From Elysia marginata (Eukaryota; Mollusca; Gastropoda; Plakobranchidae): a stretch of DNA of 24,124 bases. A program made the translations under genes and the position numbers. Location of the stretch: positions 43,201 through 67,324 of the forward strand of contig BMAT01000152.1 of NCBI GenBank assembly GCA_019649035.1, read 5' to 3'. Position 1 is the stretch's first letter, and each line of letters begins with the position of its first letter. This document shows positions 1 through 9,262 of the stretch, one piece after another. Below the pieces are notes generated by a model. It worked only from the letters and a program-made list of their open reading frames with translations, did no database searches and was not told the origin of the DNA.

Positions 1-24
1 TCTCTCTCTCCCTCTCTCTCTCTC
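1..24 (+). repeat. (CT)n microsatellite at window edge
   Basis: An almost pure CT dinucleotide run with one CC interruption. It is cut by the window edge, so its full length is unknown. Confidence 0.95.
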
Positions 25-264
25 GTGCTTTTCAGAAAAATATTTTACTTTAGCAAAAAAGTCAACTTTAAACAAAAGAAATGAAATCTTGTCAACATGT
101 ATTTACTGTTAAAAGTATTTACTTACTAATGCACAAGAATTTAACAAACTTTACGACGACCTGGGCGATTATTTTAGGTTGTTTGAATTTTAACGTCTCT
201 TTTCAACTACAAGATTATATCAGAGAAGGGGGTCGGGAAGCTTGCTGCCACACTGTGATGTGAG

Positions 265-482
265 GAGAGCTTGCATACACCACACCCAGTCACATTATCC
301 TGACACTGGGCCGACCAGACTTAGCACTAAATCCATAATGCCAGACACTCGGCGGATCAGCTGCTAATTATACATGTGTACCAATTTTAAAGTCCTTGGT
401 TCGACTCGGCCAGGGAACGAACCACGTACCTTCCGATCTCTGAGCAAATGTCTTACCAGTAGGACACAGAACCGGTCGACTT
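265..482 (-). mobile_element. tRNA-headed SINE copy
   Basis: Read on the minus strand, a tRNA-like head carries a degenerate A box (TGTCCTACTGG, complement of 456-466) and a good B box (GGTTCGTTCC, complement of 414-423). The two boxes start 43 nt apart, as in RNA polymerase III type 2 promoters. A non-tRNA body follows down to about 265 and includes GTCGGCCCAGTGTCAGGATA. That body resembles, from memory, a conserved body found in SINEs of molluscs and other aquatic invertebrates. The anticodon arm does not fold well, so this is an element and not a working tRNA gene. The exact ends and the family name are not determined. Confidence 0.6.
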
Positions 483-960
483 AGACGAGCATGACGGGGG
501 AACGGAAAAGAAACAGTTGCCTGATGACGCGTTTACCTAACGGACGGCGAGAAACACTGTGTCGCATAAAACAAAGATAGAACTAGACTACAATGCATAT
601 CTCTCCATCTCTCTATCTGTGTGTATGTACATATGTGTCTCTGTCTCTTTTCTTCCTCTCTCTATTTCTACATTTTTCTATATCACAGTCTATCGATCTC
701 TCTTGGCTTATCTTCCTCTTTCAGAAGTTCAAGACGAAACCTCCTAGATATCTAAGGGTCCCTAGTTTATGTCTACAGTCTAGCAAAGGTACGATATCTT
801 TTACAGCCCCAGCCAACTCTACCACAGAACAAGATTGCAAGGCACACAGAGGTCCATACCCCGAGTTTCACCTGATTTGCTCGAACCTGGTTTTAGTTCA
901 GAGTTGTCCGTCCTTCCTCTGATTTTGACCCCTGACTCGGTAGTGTTGTAAACATGTTGT

Positions 961-964
<4 letters not shown>
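483..964. other. non-coding stretch with imperfect CT-rich tract
   Basis: There is no convincing gene. Positions 600-672 are an imperfect pyrimidine-rich tract (CT with GT and TTCT variants). The short open frames through it are low-complexity Ser/Leu reads. Confidence 0.6.

Positions 965-1026
<62 letters not shown>
965..1026 (+). repeat. (CT)n microsatellite
   Basis: About 62 bases of CT dinucleotides with a single TTT interruption near 998. On the complementary strand it reads as an Arg-Glu repeat in a short open frame, which is an artefact of the repeat. Confidence 0.97.
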
Positions 1027-1923
1027 AGGCTGTTGGCTGAACGAACGGCCATTAGATAAAATATGCGGAGGTCTAATGTATAGTACTTAGTACGTCTAGA
1101 TATCACGCTGATATACGGCTTCTGTGTCAGATGCATGCACTGACGTCATTGTCAAAAACACGCTCGGGGAAAACACCGCTTTCCCACTACAGACTGATGT
1201 GGCCTTGTTTGCGGGCTCTGCCTGAAACAACGTATAGTATTGTTTAAGCACAGAAGGCAACGTCTTATAATTGTTATGATATTTCCCATCAGGTTTTCCC
1301 CGACTATAACAGCTAGCATTTTCTGTCAGTTCTGGTATAAGGTCAAGACATATATACCGGTATTGTTGGAATTGTTTGTGTATATGGCTAACCAGGTATC
1401 GGCCTGACCGACTTGCATCCCCCTGGCCTGACCGACTTGCATTCCCCTGGCCTGCTTCCAGGCTAAAAACACTACCAGGTGCAAAAGTTACTGTACGGGC
1501 TGCCCAGGTCACACAGTATTCGACTTACTTTGCTCTAGAAATGATATTTTTATTTCGAATTCTCAACACAACAACTAGGATTAAACAGATTGATGATGCG
1601 GTGGAGTCACCACTATTCAGTTTACTAATTAATCCTTTCAATTACTGTTCTCTAGATCGTATCGTTTGGCTTTTATTTTGAAAGCAACCGGAGCCTGTGG
1701 TTATAAGAACAGCACAATATATAGATATCTACACGAGTTACACCACTGTGACAGACTCATCATCTGCTTGGTTAAGTTTGCGTCATGGAAGATTCTCGTC
1801 TAGGGGTTTAGCTGGAGATGTTGTCTAAACGAAACTGAGATAAAGCGAGTTTTGTCTTCATGATTTGTTACTGAAGTCATCGACAAAAATTAGGATGACG
1901 ATGATCATGGTGGTTGCTGTAGC
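1027..1923. other. non-coding stretch with a 24-bp duplication
   Basis: No gene is recognised. The only internal structure is a perfect-but-one tandem duplication of 24 bases, 1403-1426 and 1427-1450, of the form cctgaccgacttgcat plus a C-rich end, with the next cctg present after it. The overlapping open frames on both strands here show no domain or composition that would support coding. Confidence 0.6.
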
Positions 1924-1928
1924 CATGG

Positions 1929-2016
<88 letters not shown>

Positions 2017-2045
2017 GGTGATGATAGTGAAGATGATGATGATGG

Positions 2046-2092
<47 letters not shown>
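1924..2092 (+). repeat. (ATG)n / (GTG)n trinucleotide microsatellite
   Basis: About 24 ATG triplets are followed by a short GTG block, a broken AGTGAAG linker and then a second ATG block. One frame reads as a run of methionines. That is expected from the repeat and is not evidence for a protein. The GTG island inside the ATG run suggests that a point variant was amplified by slippage. Confidence 0.97.
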
Positions 2093-2284
2093 GTGAGGAG
2101 AAGGAGGATTATAGTTGTGGCAGTCCGGTTAAACGCACAACACTTATGAGGTTCAAACAGCGTGCGTTTTCTTTATAAGGAGATGCGTGCACTTATAAAA
2201 AGTAGTAAAATTACTTGTTTAAGTTACTCCATTTAGGACGCGATAATAAAGTCGCCGAGTTGTTTGCCTTGCAGCTTAGTGTAC

Positions 2285-2286
<2 letters not shown>
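2093..2286. other. non-coding, nothing recognised
   Basis: This is ordinary AT-leaning sequence between two microsatellites. I see no gene, RNA or element. Confidence 0.6.

Positions 2287-2331
<45 letters not shown>
2287..2331. repeat. (AT)n microsatellite
   Basis: About 22 uninterrupted AT dinucleotides. The tract is self-complementary and could extrude a cruciform. It is bounded by gtacag on the left and catgcatatg on the right. Confidence 0.97.
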
Positions 2332-2334
<3 letters not shown>

Positions 2335-2744
2335 GCATATGTGAACAGCAATATCGCACTGCAACCATCCAATGAGTTGTTGATCAGAGGAGAAAACCAA
2401 GTGGATGGGAGGGGACGGGGAAAAGTTCGCTTTTCAGTATGCTATGGGCGAGGAGTACATTGCATCATCACTCTTGTTGGGTTCTATCCCCACCCCAAAG
2501 CCCTGTGTAAACTTTTACCCTCCCTCTTCACTTAAAAAGGTAATTTTCGCCCATCTCATAGCGTGCGTTTAGCCGAATAAGCGTTTGTACATACACTACA
2601 TTAACGTTAATCCCTTTCGGGAAATTTGACTTTGTTACTGAGCGTAACTGTGTCACCACAGAGCATCGCCACTAATGTCCCAGCAGACCATTACCGGTAC
2701 ATTTGAAGGCCATTTTAACCCACATGCAGGGTGTTGTAGGCGCA
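2332..2744. other. non-coding, nothing recognised
   Basis: No gene is supported. The stretch contains the 8-base palindrome TACCGGTA at 2692-2699, which also occurs at 1355 and 7445. Confidence 0.55.
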
Positions 2745-2880
2745 TATCACAATTCCAAGCATTGCCTGTAGCTGGGTACCCATTTTACATATGGGTGGAC
2801 TGAGAAAAGTTAGGGTAAATTTCTTTCCCAAGGCAATTGCAACATGGCATGGTCGGGAATAGGGTGCAATGATTAGAAAT
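2745..2880 (-). mobile_element. diverged SINE body, head decayed
   Basis: On the minus strand this reads CCTTGGGAAAG, then a TTTACC segment, then TCAGTCCACCCAT and AAATGGGTACCC. The same order of motifs follows the tRNA-like head of the element at 9128 (GTCCTTGAGAAAG, a T-rich segment, TTCGCCTCA). This suggests two copies of one SINE type with a conserved body. An inverted pair, ACCCAT and ATGGGT, lies within it. No A or B box survives here. The match to a widespread invertebrate SINE body is from memory and was not searched. Confidence 0.45.
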
Positions 2881-3632
2881 AAAATAGGTCACAGCGATTT
2901 GGCATTGGTTAAACCGTACCGTGCATTTATCTGGCGTGCATTTAACCGGACACTGCTGCAGTAATAAGTTACCTATATAATCATGATGGTGAAATGCGAT
3001 GCCTTTATTTTTTTAGGTTTCAGGTACAATACAAATTAATATTCACACGAAAGAAATATAAACCTAAAGATTATTAATTTGTAGAATAACAGGAAGGAAG
3101 GGGTGGGGGTAATTAATGTAAGAGAGTAAAGAACGGATAAATTTGACACAATTTGGCTATTCTTTTAATGTAGAACTTTTTACAAACCATTAAGAGCTAC
3201 AAAAAAAAGCTCAAGTCTAGATTTGAGTTGATTCTGAAGAAGTCTTGTAAGAGTCCAAGCGATGGTGTGGAGAACATGCGTGTGCTCTGTCTCGTGCTCC
3301 TTGTTCTTTGTGTGAGCCAGTGACTGGGTCAATCTCAGCACGCGCACCGCACGCATTACAGGGGGGAGATCGAAACGAGTTGTGGTTGGGTATTGACCTT
3401 TCCACTCGTGGGGCCTGGGCCTGGGATTAGTGGCAGTACGTGCACCATGTTAGTAGTTGGTAGAGTCAACAACAGCAAAATCACTCTCGCACACACGTAA
3501 TTCATTCAGTACGAGCAAAGACTCCTTACACACAGACATCAGGGGCCCGTTGCCTCGTGCGACGAGCAAACGGTTTGCCACAAACATTCTTCATTCTAGG
3601 TAGCGCTCTTATCGACGAACGTTTTTTTTTTT
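2881..3632. other. non-coding, nothing recognised
   Basis: This is AT-rich DNA with a few GC-richer patches (3270-3420). The short minus-strand open frame across 3217-3405 has no recognisable domain. I see no element boundaries. Confidence 0.55.
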
Positions 3633-3712
3633 TAATGGTGACCACCTTCTATAAGATGGCGGCCACCTCTTTTAATACGGCGACCACCTTTTTAAAATGG
3701 CTACCACCTAAC
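3633..3712 (+). repeat. 21-bp tandem repeat, ~3.5 copies
   Basis: Units begin atggtgaccacc, atggcggccacc, acggcgaccacc and atggctaccacc, at a spacing of 20-21 bases with AT-rich spacers. The second unit contains AAGATGGCGGCC (3653-3664), which matches the known YY1 binding core. The ATG-plus-GCC context also looks like a translation start, but the reading frames are short and end by 3745. Confidence 0.75.
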
Positions 3713-3889
3713 GTTGTTGGTAAAATAATTGGGCCAAATCAATAAACGACTGCCTAGGTCTGAAAACTTGTTCATTAGGTTGCTTGGATACATAATTTTA
3801 ATACATGTAAAAGTAAAGATCGGCGAAATTTATAGATTAGCGTACATGACTACTTTCGATCTTGACAAGTTGACATTTCAGGAGGAAAA

Positions 3890-4075
3890 AGCCCCATGAA
3901 AATTAAACCAATCAACGTTGTAAGTTCGCCGCGCACTACCTCTGGAGGTTGTTCGCGAGCGCTCGCAAGTGCTATCAGCGAACGATGGAAAATTCGCCGT
4001 TGCATAGGGCGAACGGAAAACTGTTTGCGAGCGCTCACGCTATGCAAAGTGCCTCAGAAAACTGATTGGCATACA
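3890..4075. mobile_element. possible MITE-like element
   Basis: CCAATCA (3908-3914) and TGATTGG (4063-4069) form a short inverted pair around a CG-rich core. The core holds a perfect 12-base palindrome, GCGAGCGCTCGC (3955-3966), and a second copy of its left 10 bases (4027-4036). TTCGCC and GGCGAA occur repeatedly between them. The CpG content stands out from the AT-rich flanks. A short non-autonomous DNA transposon is the simplest reading, but no target duplication was established. Confidence 0.35.
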
Positions 4076-4105
4076 AGAAAGTTGAGTTGCCATCTTCATC
4101 GATGC

Positions 4106-4167
4106 CTCTCTCTCTATCTCTCTCTCTCTCTGTCTCTATCTCTCTCTCTATCTATCTCTCTCTCTCA
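4106..4167 (+). repeat. imperfect (CT)n microsatellite
   Basis: CT dinucleotides are interspersed with TATC and TGTC variants, which suggests an older tract accumulating point changes. Confidence 0.93.
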
Positions 4168-4559
4168 TAAATATGAAAAAGAGCGATCGGGCACTTCTCT
4201 TGCTTTTTGGAAGAGTTATACCGGATCTAAAACGGCTTGTAGCAGGTCTAAATCATAATTTTATCGCAGTAAAAATATTTGCAGCATTAACTATCACGCC
4301 AAACCCTTAAGTAAATGTAAACGTTGGGACGAGACGCACTTGTAATATTTAAAACAGAATGTTATTTTTTTCACTATGATTGCTTTAATTGAGGCTGGCC
4401 GCCTGCATGGGAATGTGAAAATCGTATGTGAACGTCACGGGAGGCATCATTTTTCTCCCAAGAATGCTGACACCAACAGAAGTTAAAAGGCAAAGGGCAT
4501 AGGGCAAGCAGAGGTCAAACGATTATATACGAGATTTTCTCAATGGTGTTAAGTTTCCC
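4168..4559. other. non-coding, nothing recognised
   Basis: Mixed-composition sequence with no supported gene, repeat or RNA. Confidence 0.55.
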
Positions 4560-4661
4560 TCGAAGAGAGTGAAAGAACTAGAAGAGCGGGAGCGAGAAAG
4601 AGAGGGGGAGAAGAGAAAGTCAGAAAGAGAGAGAGAGAGAGAGAGAGAAGGAGAGAGAGAG
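4560..4661 (-). repeat. (GA)n purine tract
   Basis: A purine-rich stretch (GAAAG, GGGAG variants) grades into pure GA dinucleotides at about 4626-4648 and 4652-4661. It is the only long tract in the window with purines on the + strand. All other CT/GA tracts have pyrimidines there. Confidence 0.93.
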
Positions 4662-5121
4662 TATTAAGCCATTGACGTTTTTATCAGGTGATTTCTATTA
4701 CATGAGAAGAAACGCTCAGAGTTCAGACGTGCCTGCTCTGCGCCAATCATCGCATCAATTATCATGCAATACAATAGCATGTATTCAAATGTCCTTGTAG
4801 CACCCAGACCTCAGCAGCTGCTACCGTGTGAAATTCAATACACTGGACGCCTGATCTTGATCCAATTCTCCCCCTAGGAAAGTTATATCATAAAATGTTT
4901 GATTGAAAATAAACGATAAAGTACTACCAATGAATCTCGGTTGAAAACCTAAATGTGGAAATAAAAAGCATCACCGCATTTATCAAAAGCAGCTCCGAAT
5001 CAACACTTCTAATTCTTTCCTCTGTAAATGCTGTCTATCTAATGAACAGCTGGGGGAGGGCGAGGGGAGCTTTGGTTGTTTATCCCGAAGAGCTATTCCT
5101 ACTGCCTTGTGCTTATAGACA

Positions 5122-5123
<2 letters not shown>
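4662..5123. other. non-coding, nothing recognised
   Basis: No gene or element is recognised. The open frame beginning at 4955 runs into the CT tract, and its second half is repeat-encoded. Confidence 0.55.
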
Positions 5124-5183
<60 letters not shown>

Positions 5184-5198
5184 CCTCTCTCTCTCCCT
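5124..5198 (+). repeat. (CT)n microsatellite
   Basis: About 50 bases of pure CT are followed by CT with TTT and CCC interruptions. The pure 5' part and degenerate 3' part suggest ongoing slippage at one end. Confidence 0.97.
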
Positions 5199-5535
5199 TC
5201 TTTTTATCTCTATCTCTGCCCCTGCCCAATTAATGGTCTACGTATCTTTCCCACAGACAGCCAAGGCCCATCACATGCTCTGATAGTCTTCTTAATATGA
5301 GCAGTTTATATTGCATGCACTCAAACTATCTGCTTTAATTTTGTCTTATCGCCATATCATTCGTTTTACGTTCTACATGGTTGAAGCCGAATGACCGAGT
5401 CGCTATTCTTTTGACTGCTACTGTATCAGATTTCCGTTGCTTCTGTTAAAGGCGTACAATGTCATGCCAGGCTTAAAATTTTAAGGCCATAATTTACCTC
5501 AAAACTTAATTAATCCAGCGAGATTTTAACGCAGA
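5199..5535. other. non-coding, nothing recognised
   Basis: No supported feature. Confidence 0.5.
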
Positions 5536-5648
5536 GGAATTCTGTATTGCTGTTGTTGTTTTTAGATTGAAATATTAAAATCTCTCGACCTCTTTGCTGC
5601 TGCTGTTGCTGTTGTTAGCTTGAACTATTCAAAGCCCTTTCGACCTCT
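5536..5648 (+). repeat. diverged ~56-bp tandem duplication with CTG/GTT
   Basis: Two adjacent units each run from a TGCTGTTGTTG-type stretch, through tagattgaa or tagcttgaa, to a common end at cgacctctt (5587-5595 and 5640-5648). The second unit has an expanded CTG/TTG triplet tract. Divergence is high enough that the event is old. Confidence 0.65.
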
Positions 5649-6445
5649 TCAAACTCGCTGAGAACAATGAAGACACAACTGCTCATGTTAGAAGTTTCTT
5701 AGCTTACACGGTTTGTCAAGCTGATGTAGTATTTCAGACCGATAGAGTGTATAGCTGTTTTGATATTTTTGCACTAGAAGCACTAGGCCTAGGTCTTCAT
5801 ACAAGTAGTCAACCATCACTATTCAACTTTTTTTTCGGAAGAGGTTCCAAATTTTGCTCTTTTTTCCTGATACTGCTTTTTGGTTCAAAACTTCAGAATA
5901 CTGCAGTGAGCGACAGAATACTTTCGAGATACGAGCTCCCCTGTCGTTTTGGGAAATCAGGAGATCCAATCAGGGAGTTTAGTCATCTAAGCTCTAATCA
6001 AATTAGACTCATAATCCCTCTTCTTCTCAATAGGACTGCTGCTTGAACTTTAAAAATCGTTTAGAGTAATTCCCCTTGTGCGATGGTGAGTCTCATGTTT
6101 CTAATAAACTACTCTCACCTGCAGAAGAGCTCGCTGAGGGGTCCACCTCGTGAGTTTTGCAGTCAAGAGAGGTTCGTTCTAAAACAGCCCCATACCACTA
6201 TCCCCGAAACTGAAAACTATGCCCATGCATTAAAGCAGTTGGCAGACCCGAGAGGCTGACAAGGCGTGTCGGTAGGAGAACTTCAATGAGATACGAAGTT
6301 AAGGCTGAATGTCACGGTATGTCAGAGAACGTAGGACGTTTGAAAATACCACCTTACTCAACTGGCGATTCTTTAAACTGTTCGATTCGCAACTGAATAC
6401 CGGAAGTGGTGTAGTCTGTATTGACTTTTTCTTTCAATATTATTG

Positions 6446-6447
<2 letters not shown>
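5649..6447. other. non-coding, nothing recognised
   Basis: The 99-codon open frame at 5747-6046 is rich in Phe/Leu/Ser, and I recognise no domain or family in it. The palindrome TAGGCCTA occurs at 5784-5791. No other structure is seen. Confidence 0.5.

Positions 6448-6478
<31 letters not shown>
6448..6478. repeat. (ATT)n microsatellite
   Basis: About ten uninterrupted ATT triplets. A similar longer tract lies at 7618-7664. Confidence 0.95.
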
Positions 6479-6479
<1 letters not shown>

Positions 6480-7617
6480 TAGCAAACTTGGCCCTTCTTC
6501 GAAGGTTGAAAATAAAATTGGATGAGACCAACTATAAGTCAAATCAAAACTCATGTTTAGAGGTTAAAAGAAAAACAAAAACTTAATGATGTTGTGTTAC
6601 AAATCCTGACAAAATGTTGTTAGCTTATTACTGCCAAGGCCGAGGTCTACATGTAGTTTTAGTGGATCTAGACTATCTCCCCACAAATCTCTAGACCTAA
6701 CCAACAATATAGACTTTCAAACTTATTTAGATGTTGACTTTGATCTTGACCTTTCCGTGTACGGATAATCACAGAACTAGAATTTAGATCACAGCCCTAG
6801 AATCTAGACCTAAGTTTAGGGCAAACGAAGAAGCCATACAATGTGTGTTTACCCAGTTTAGAGGAAATCAAAAATACACTGAAGTAGGCCTGTCGTACAA
6901 AAAACCTCTTACGGTTATCGCTCTTAAAAATGCATTAACCGATTTCATCTTTTTAACTTTTTGCAAAAAATTCCACACATCTTGTCAAACTAATATGGCC
7001 ACGGAAATCTTCATTGCTTTTTGCAATTCCGTGCCAGTTTGTGTGTGTCTACAGACCTGCCATTCATACAGATTAAATCAGTTATATACTGATTTTAATT
7101 TTTGCCAAATTGTTAGATAATACTGATTTTTTAAATTTATTATTACAAAATACTGAATTTTTACTTCTTGGCAGCTATCACCCAATAAGCCAATCTTCTT
7201 AGAGTTAATTTTCCTGTTTTTGTCATTTTAATGTTACTAATTAAAATTATATGATTAGTACATACATGTACTAACAATCTAGCGGTATTTTACTGTAGGC
7301 CTACTGTATTATTTATTACATGGAGCATGGTACTGGTAGTTTAAACTGTTAGTGTTATTTTTTTTTTTAACAAATTAAAATACGACGGCCACATTAAAAT
7401 TGAAAAGCTAGTGCTTTTACTGAAAAATTGCCAGAGTTTGTGAGTACCGGTACATGGTTTTATTTCTACAGATTTTGTAACCCTGAATAACGTTACTGAT
7501 TTTAGCTCAATCATACTGATTTTCCATTATGAGGAGTGGCAGGTCTGGACTGTCTAGGGGGTGGAGAAATGCCCGGTTAGTGTGTCGCCACTTAGCTTAA
7601 TTAATATGACATTAATA
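6479..7617. other. AT-rich non-coding stretch
   Basis: No gene is recognised. TCTAGA-type palindromes are clustered at 6667-6810 (gatctagac, ctctagacc, atctagacc). ATACTGATTT or TACTGATTTT recurs between 7085 and 7520. TACATGTA occurs at 6648 and 7263, TAGGCCTA at 7296 and TACCGGTA at 7445. The 91-codon open frame at 6845-7120 ends inside AT-rich repeats and has no domain I can name. The texture suggests old, overlapping repeat insertions. Confidence 0.5.

Positions 7618-7664
<47 letters not shown>
7618..7664. repeat. (TTA)n microsatellite
   Basis: About 15 uninterrupted TTA triplets, flanked on the left by ttaatatgacattaata. Confidence 0.97.
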
Positions 7665-8078
7665 GTGTCAAACCTCACTCTATCATTGAGCTTTTGGTAT
7701 ATAAATGTAAAATGGACAGTTAATCAAGTCACCGTTTTCCCTCATCCATCAATTTCAAATTTCAGATTTCCTATTGTCACACAAGTACATGGAGAGTTGA
7801 AGAGCTTGCAGCCTCTATGTTTACTCTGCTTTCTACGGGAGACATTCCACCCGCTTAGACATTTCCGCCAGATTAAAATCTTACTGTCCGATTATTAAAA
7901 TTTTTTTTTCAATTCAGCCCGCTTCCCCATAAAATTTTCCACACTGCATAATGTATCAAGATCGTGTGTGAGTGCGTGGAAGGAGGGGCGAGCAGACAGG
8001 GAAGATGATTCCAAGAGAATCAATAGTCTTCGTCTTGGCATGTGTACTGTGTAGCCAGTCGCCTCCCTTTGTTCGCCC

Positions 8079-8080
<2 letters not shown>
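7665..8080. other. non-coding, nothing recognised
   Basis: The 77-codon open frame at 7665-7898 shows no recognisable domain. No RNA or element is seen. Confidence 0.5.
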
Positions 8081-8125
<45 letters not shown>

Positions 8126-8126
8126 T
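8081..8126 (+). repeat. (CT)n microsatellite
   Basis: Pure CT for about 41 bases ending in CCCTCT. It is one of two close CT tracts separated by 180 bases of pyrimidine-rich DNA. Confidence 0.97.
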
Positions 8127-8305
8127 GCTCAAATTGTCAAATAGCTGAGTCTGTTTTTTCTCTCTCTCCTGTCACCGCGCCCTTCCAGCCCTGGTCCCCT
8201 GGTTGTCGCGTTGTTTCATTCCTGAGGCCTGGCGTTCTTCTCTCTCCAAATCCTTTTTTTTTTTAAATCTGAAGCCTTTGTTTACCGTTGAGAGTCTGGT
8301 CCAAG

Positions 8306-8308
<3 letters not shown>

Positions 8309-8360
<52 letters not shown>

Positions 8361-8372
8361 TCTCTCTCTCTC
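8309..8372 (+). repeat. (CT)n microsatellite
   Basis: About 64 bases of CT with a single CCC interruption near 8357. The bases after it, up to about 8630, stay strongly pyrimidine-rich without strict periodicity. Confidence 0.97.
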
Positions 8373-8629
8373 CTTTATTATTTTATACAAGTCTCTTTTT
8401 CAACTTTCATTTTCCACTTTACCTCTCTCTTTTATTCGGGTGCTTGTCCTTGTGATGGGTGACTCCCTCTTTCCATGTTTTTATTTTATCTCTCCATCTG
8501 CCGATGCTCCCGTCTCCTTTAGCATTTTGTTCTACGATATCTCTATCCCTACATCAACTCTGGCTTTCGTGTCAGGACTTATTCTTTCCCTGCCTTATAT
8601 ATTTTTCCGTGTCTCCCCCTTCCTTTTCC

Positions 8630-8935
8630 TTTTTACATCATGCATACTTTCCTTTTTACATCATGCATACTTTCATTTTTACATCATTCATACTTTCCTT
8701 TTTACATCATGCATACTTTCCTTTTTACATCATGCATACTTTCCTTTTTACGTCATGCATACTTTCCTTTTTACATCATGCATACTTTCCTTTTTACATC
8801 ATTCATACTTTCCTTTTTACATCATGCATATTTTCCTTTTTACATCATGCATACTTTCCTTTTCACATCATGCGTACTTTCTTTTTTATACCATGCATAC
8901 TTTCCTTTTTGCATCATACTTTCCTTTTGATATTA
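8630..8935 (+). repeat. 23-bp minisatellite, ~13 copies
   Basis: The unit is TTTTT followed by ACATCATGCATACTTTCC. Copies start at 8630 and every 23 bases through 8906, then decay. The T5 start is at the expected position in each copy. ATGCAT recurs in most units, and some have ATTCAT. Since 23 is not divisible by 3, each + frame reads the same 23-residue Phe/His-rich peptide with a shifted start. This is why three overlapping open frames exist here, and they should not be read as proteins. Confidence 0.97.
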
Positions 8936-9127
8936 TGAATACTATTTATATACTTTCACTCTCGTTTTTACAAACTTGCTTGAACTGAGACGCCTTGAGG
9001 TCAATTTTATTATCTGGTATTTTCGCCTTCCTTCAGGTTACTATGACACACAATATATGGAAAACATGCGATGTACTAATATGAGCTGGTGTTGTTTTTT
9101 TTACAAACTGCCTTATCCACTAGTGTG

Positions 9128-9262
9128 GCGTCGTGGTTTAATGGTAGTCTCTTGACTTTCGGACCGAGAGGTTTCGGGTTCGAGCCCTGCTTTCAGCAGT
9201 TTGAAGTTTAGTCCTTGAGAAAGTTTTTTTAGACACATTTCTTCGCCTCAATGAACTTTAAA
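9128..9262 (+). mobile_element. tRNA-headed SINE copy with intact A and B boxes
   Basis: The A box TGGTTTAATGG (9134-9144) and B box GGTTCGAGCC (9177-9186) start 43 nt apart and match the RNA polymerase III internal promoter consensus. Around them the sequence can be laid out as a tRNA, but the anticodon arm does not form a 5-bp stem with a 7-nt loop, and the acceptor ends do not pair. A CTTGAGAAAG body segment follows, as in the minus-strand copy at 2745-2880. A SINE is more likely than a tRNA gene. A tRNA pseudogene is the alternative. Confidence 0.6.

Noticed and set aside
819..1136. Arg-Glu-rich minus-strand open frame, and similar frames at 8172-8390 and 15024-15389
   Set aside because: The charged runs are translations of CT/GA dinucleotide tracts.
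1865..2149. Poly-methionine open frame
   Set aside because: It is read entirely from the ATG/GTG microsatellite and has no non-repeat domain.
5747..6046. 99-codon open frame as a small secreted or membrane protein
   Set aside because: It is hydrophobic in places, but has no clear signal peptide, family match, or splice or promoter context.
8203..8988. 261-codon open frame, the longest in the window
   Set aside because: It runs through a CT tract and the 23-bp minisatellite. The peptide is the repeat, and the same peptide appears in the other two frames.
9128..9200. Functional tRNA gene
   Set aside because: A and B boxes are good, but the anticodon stem and the acceptor stem do not pair properly. 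A SINE head explains it better.
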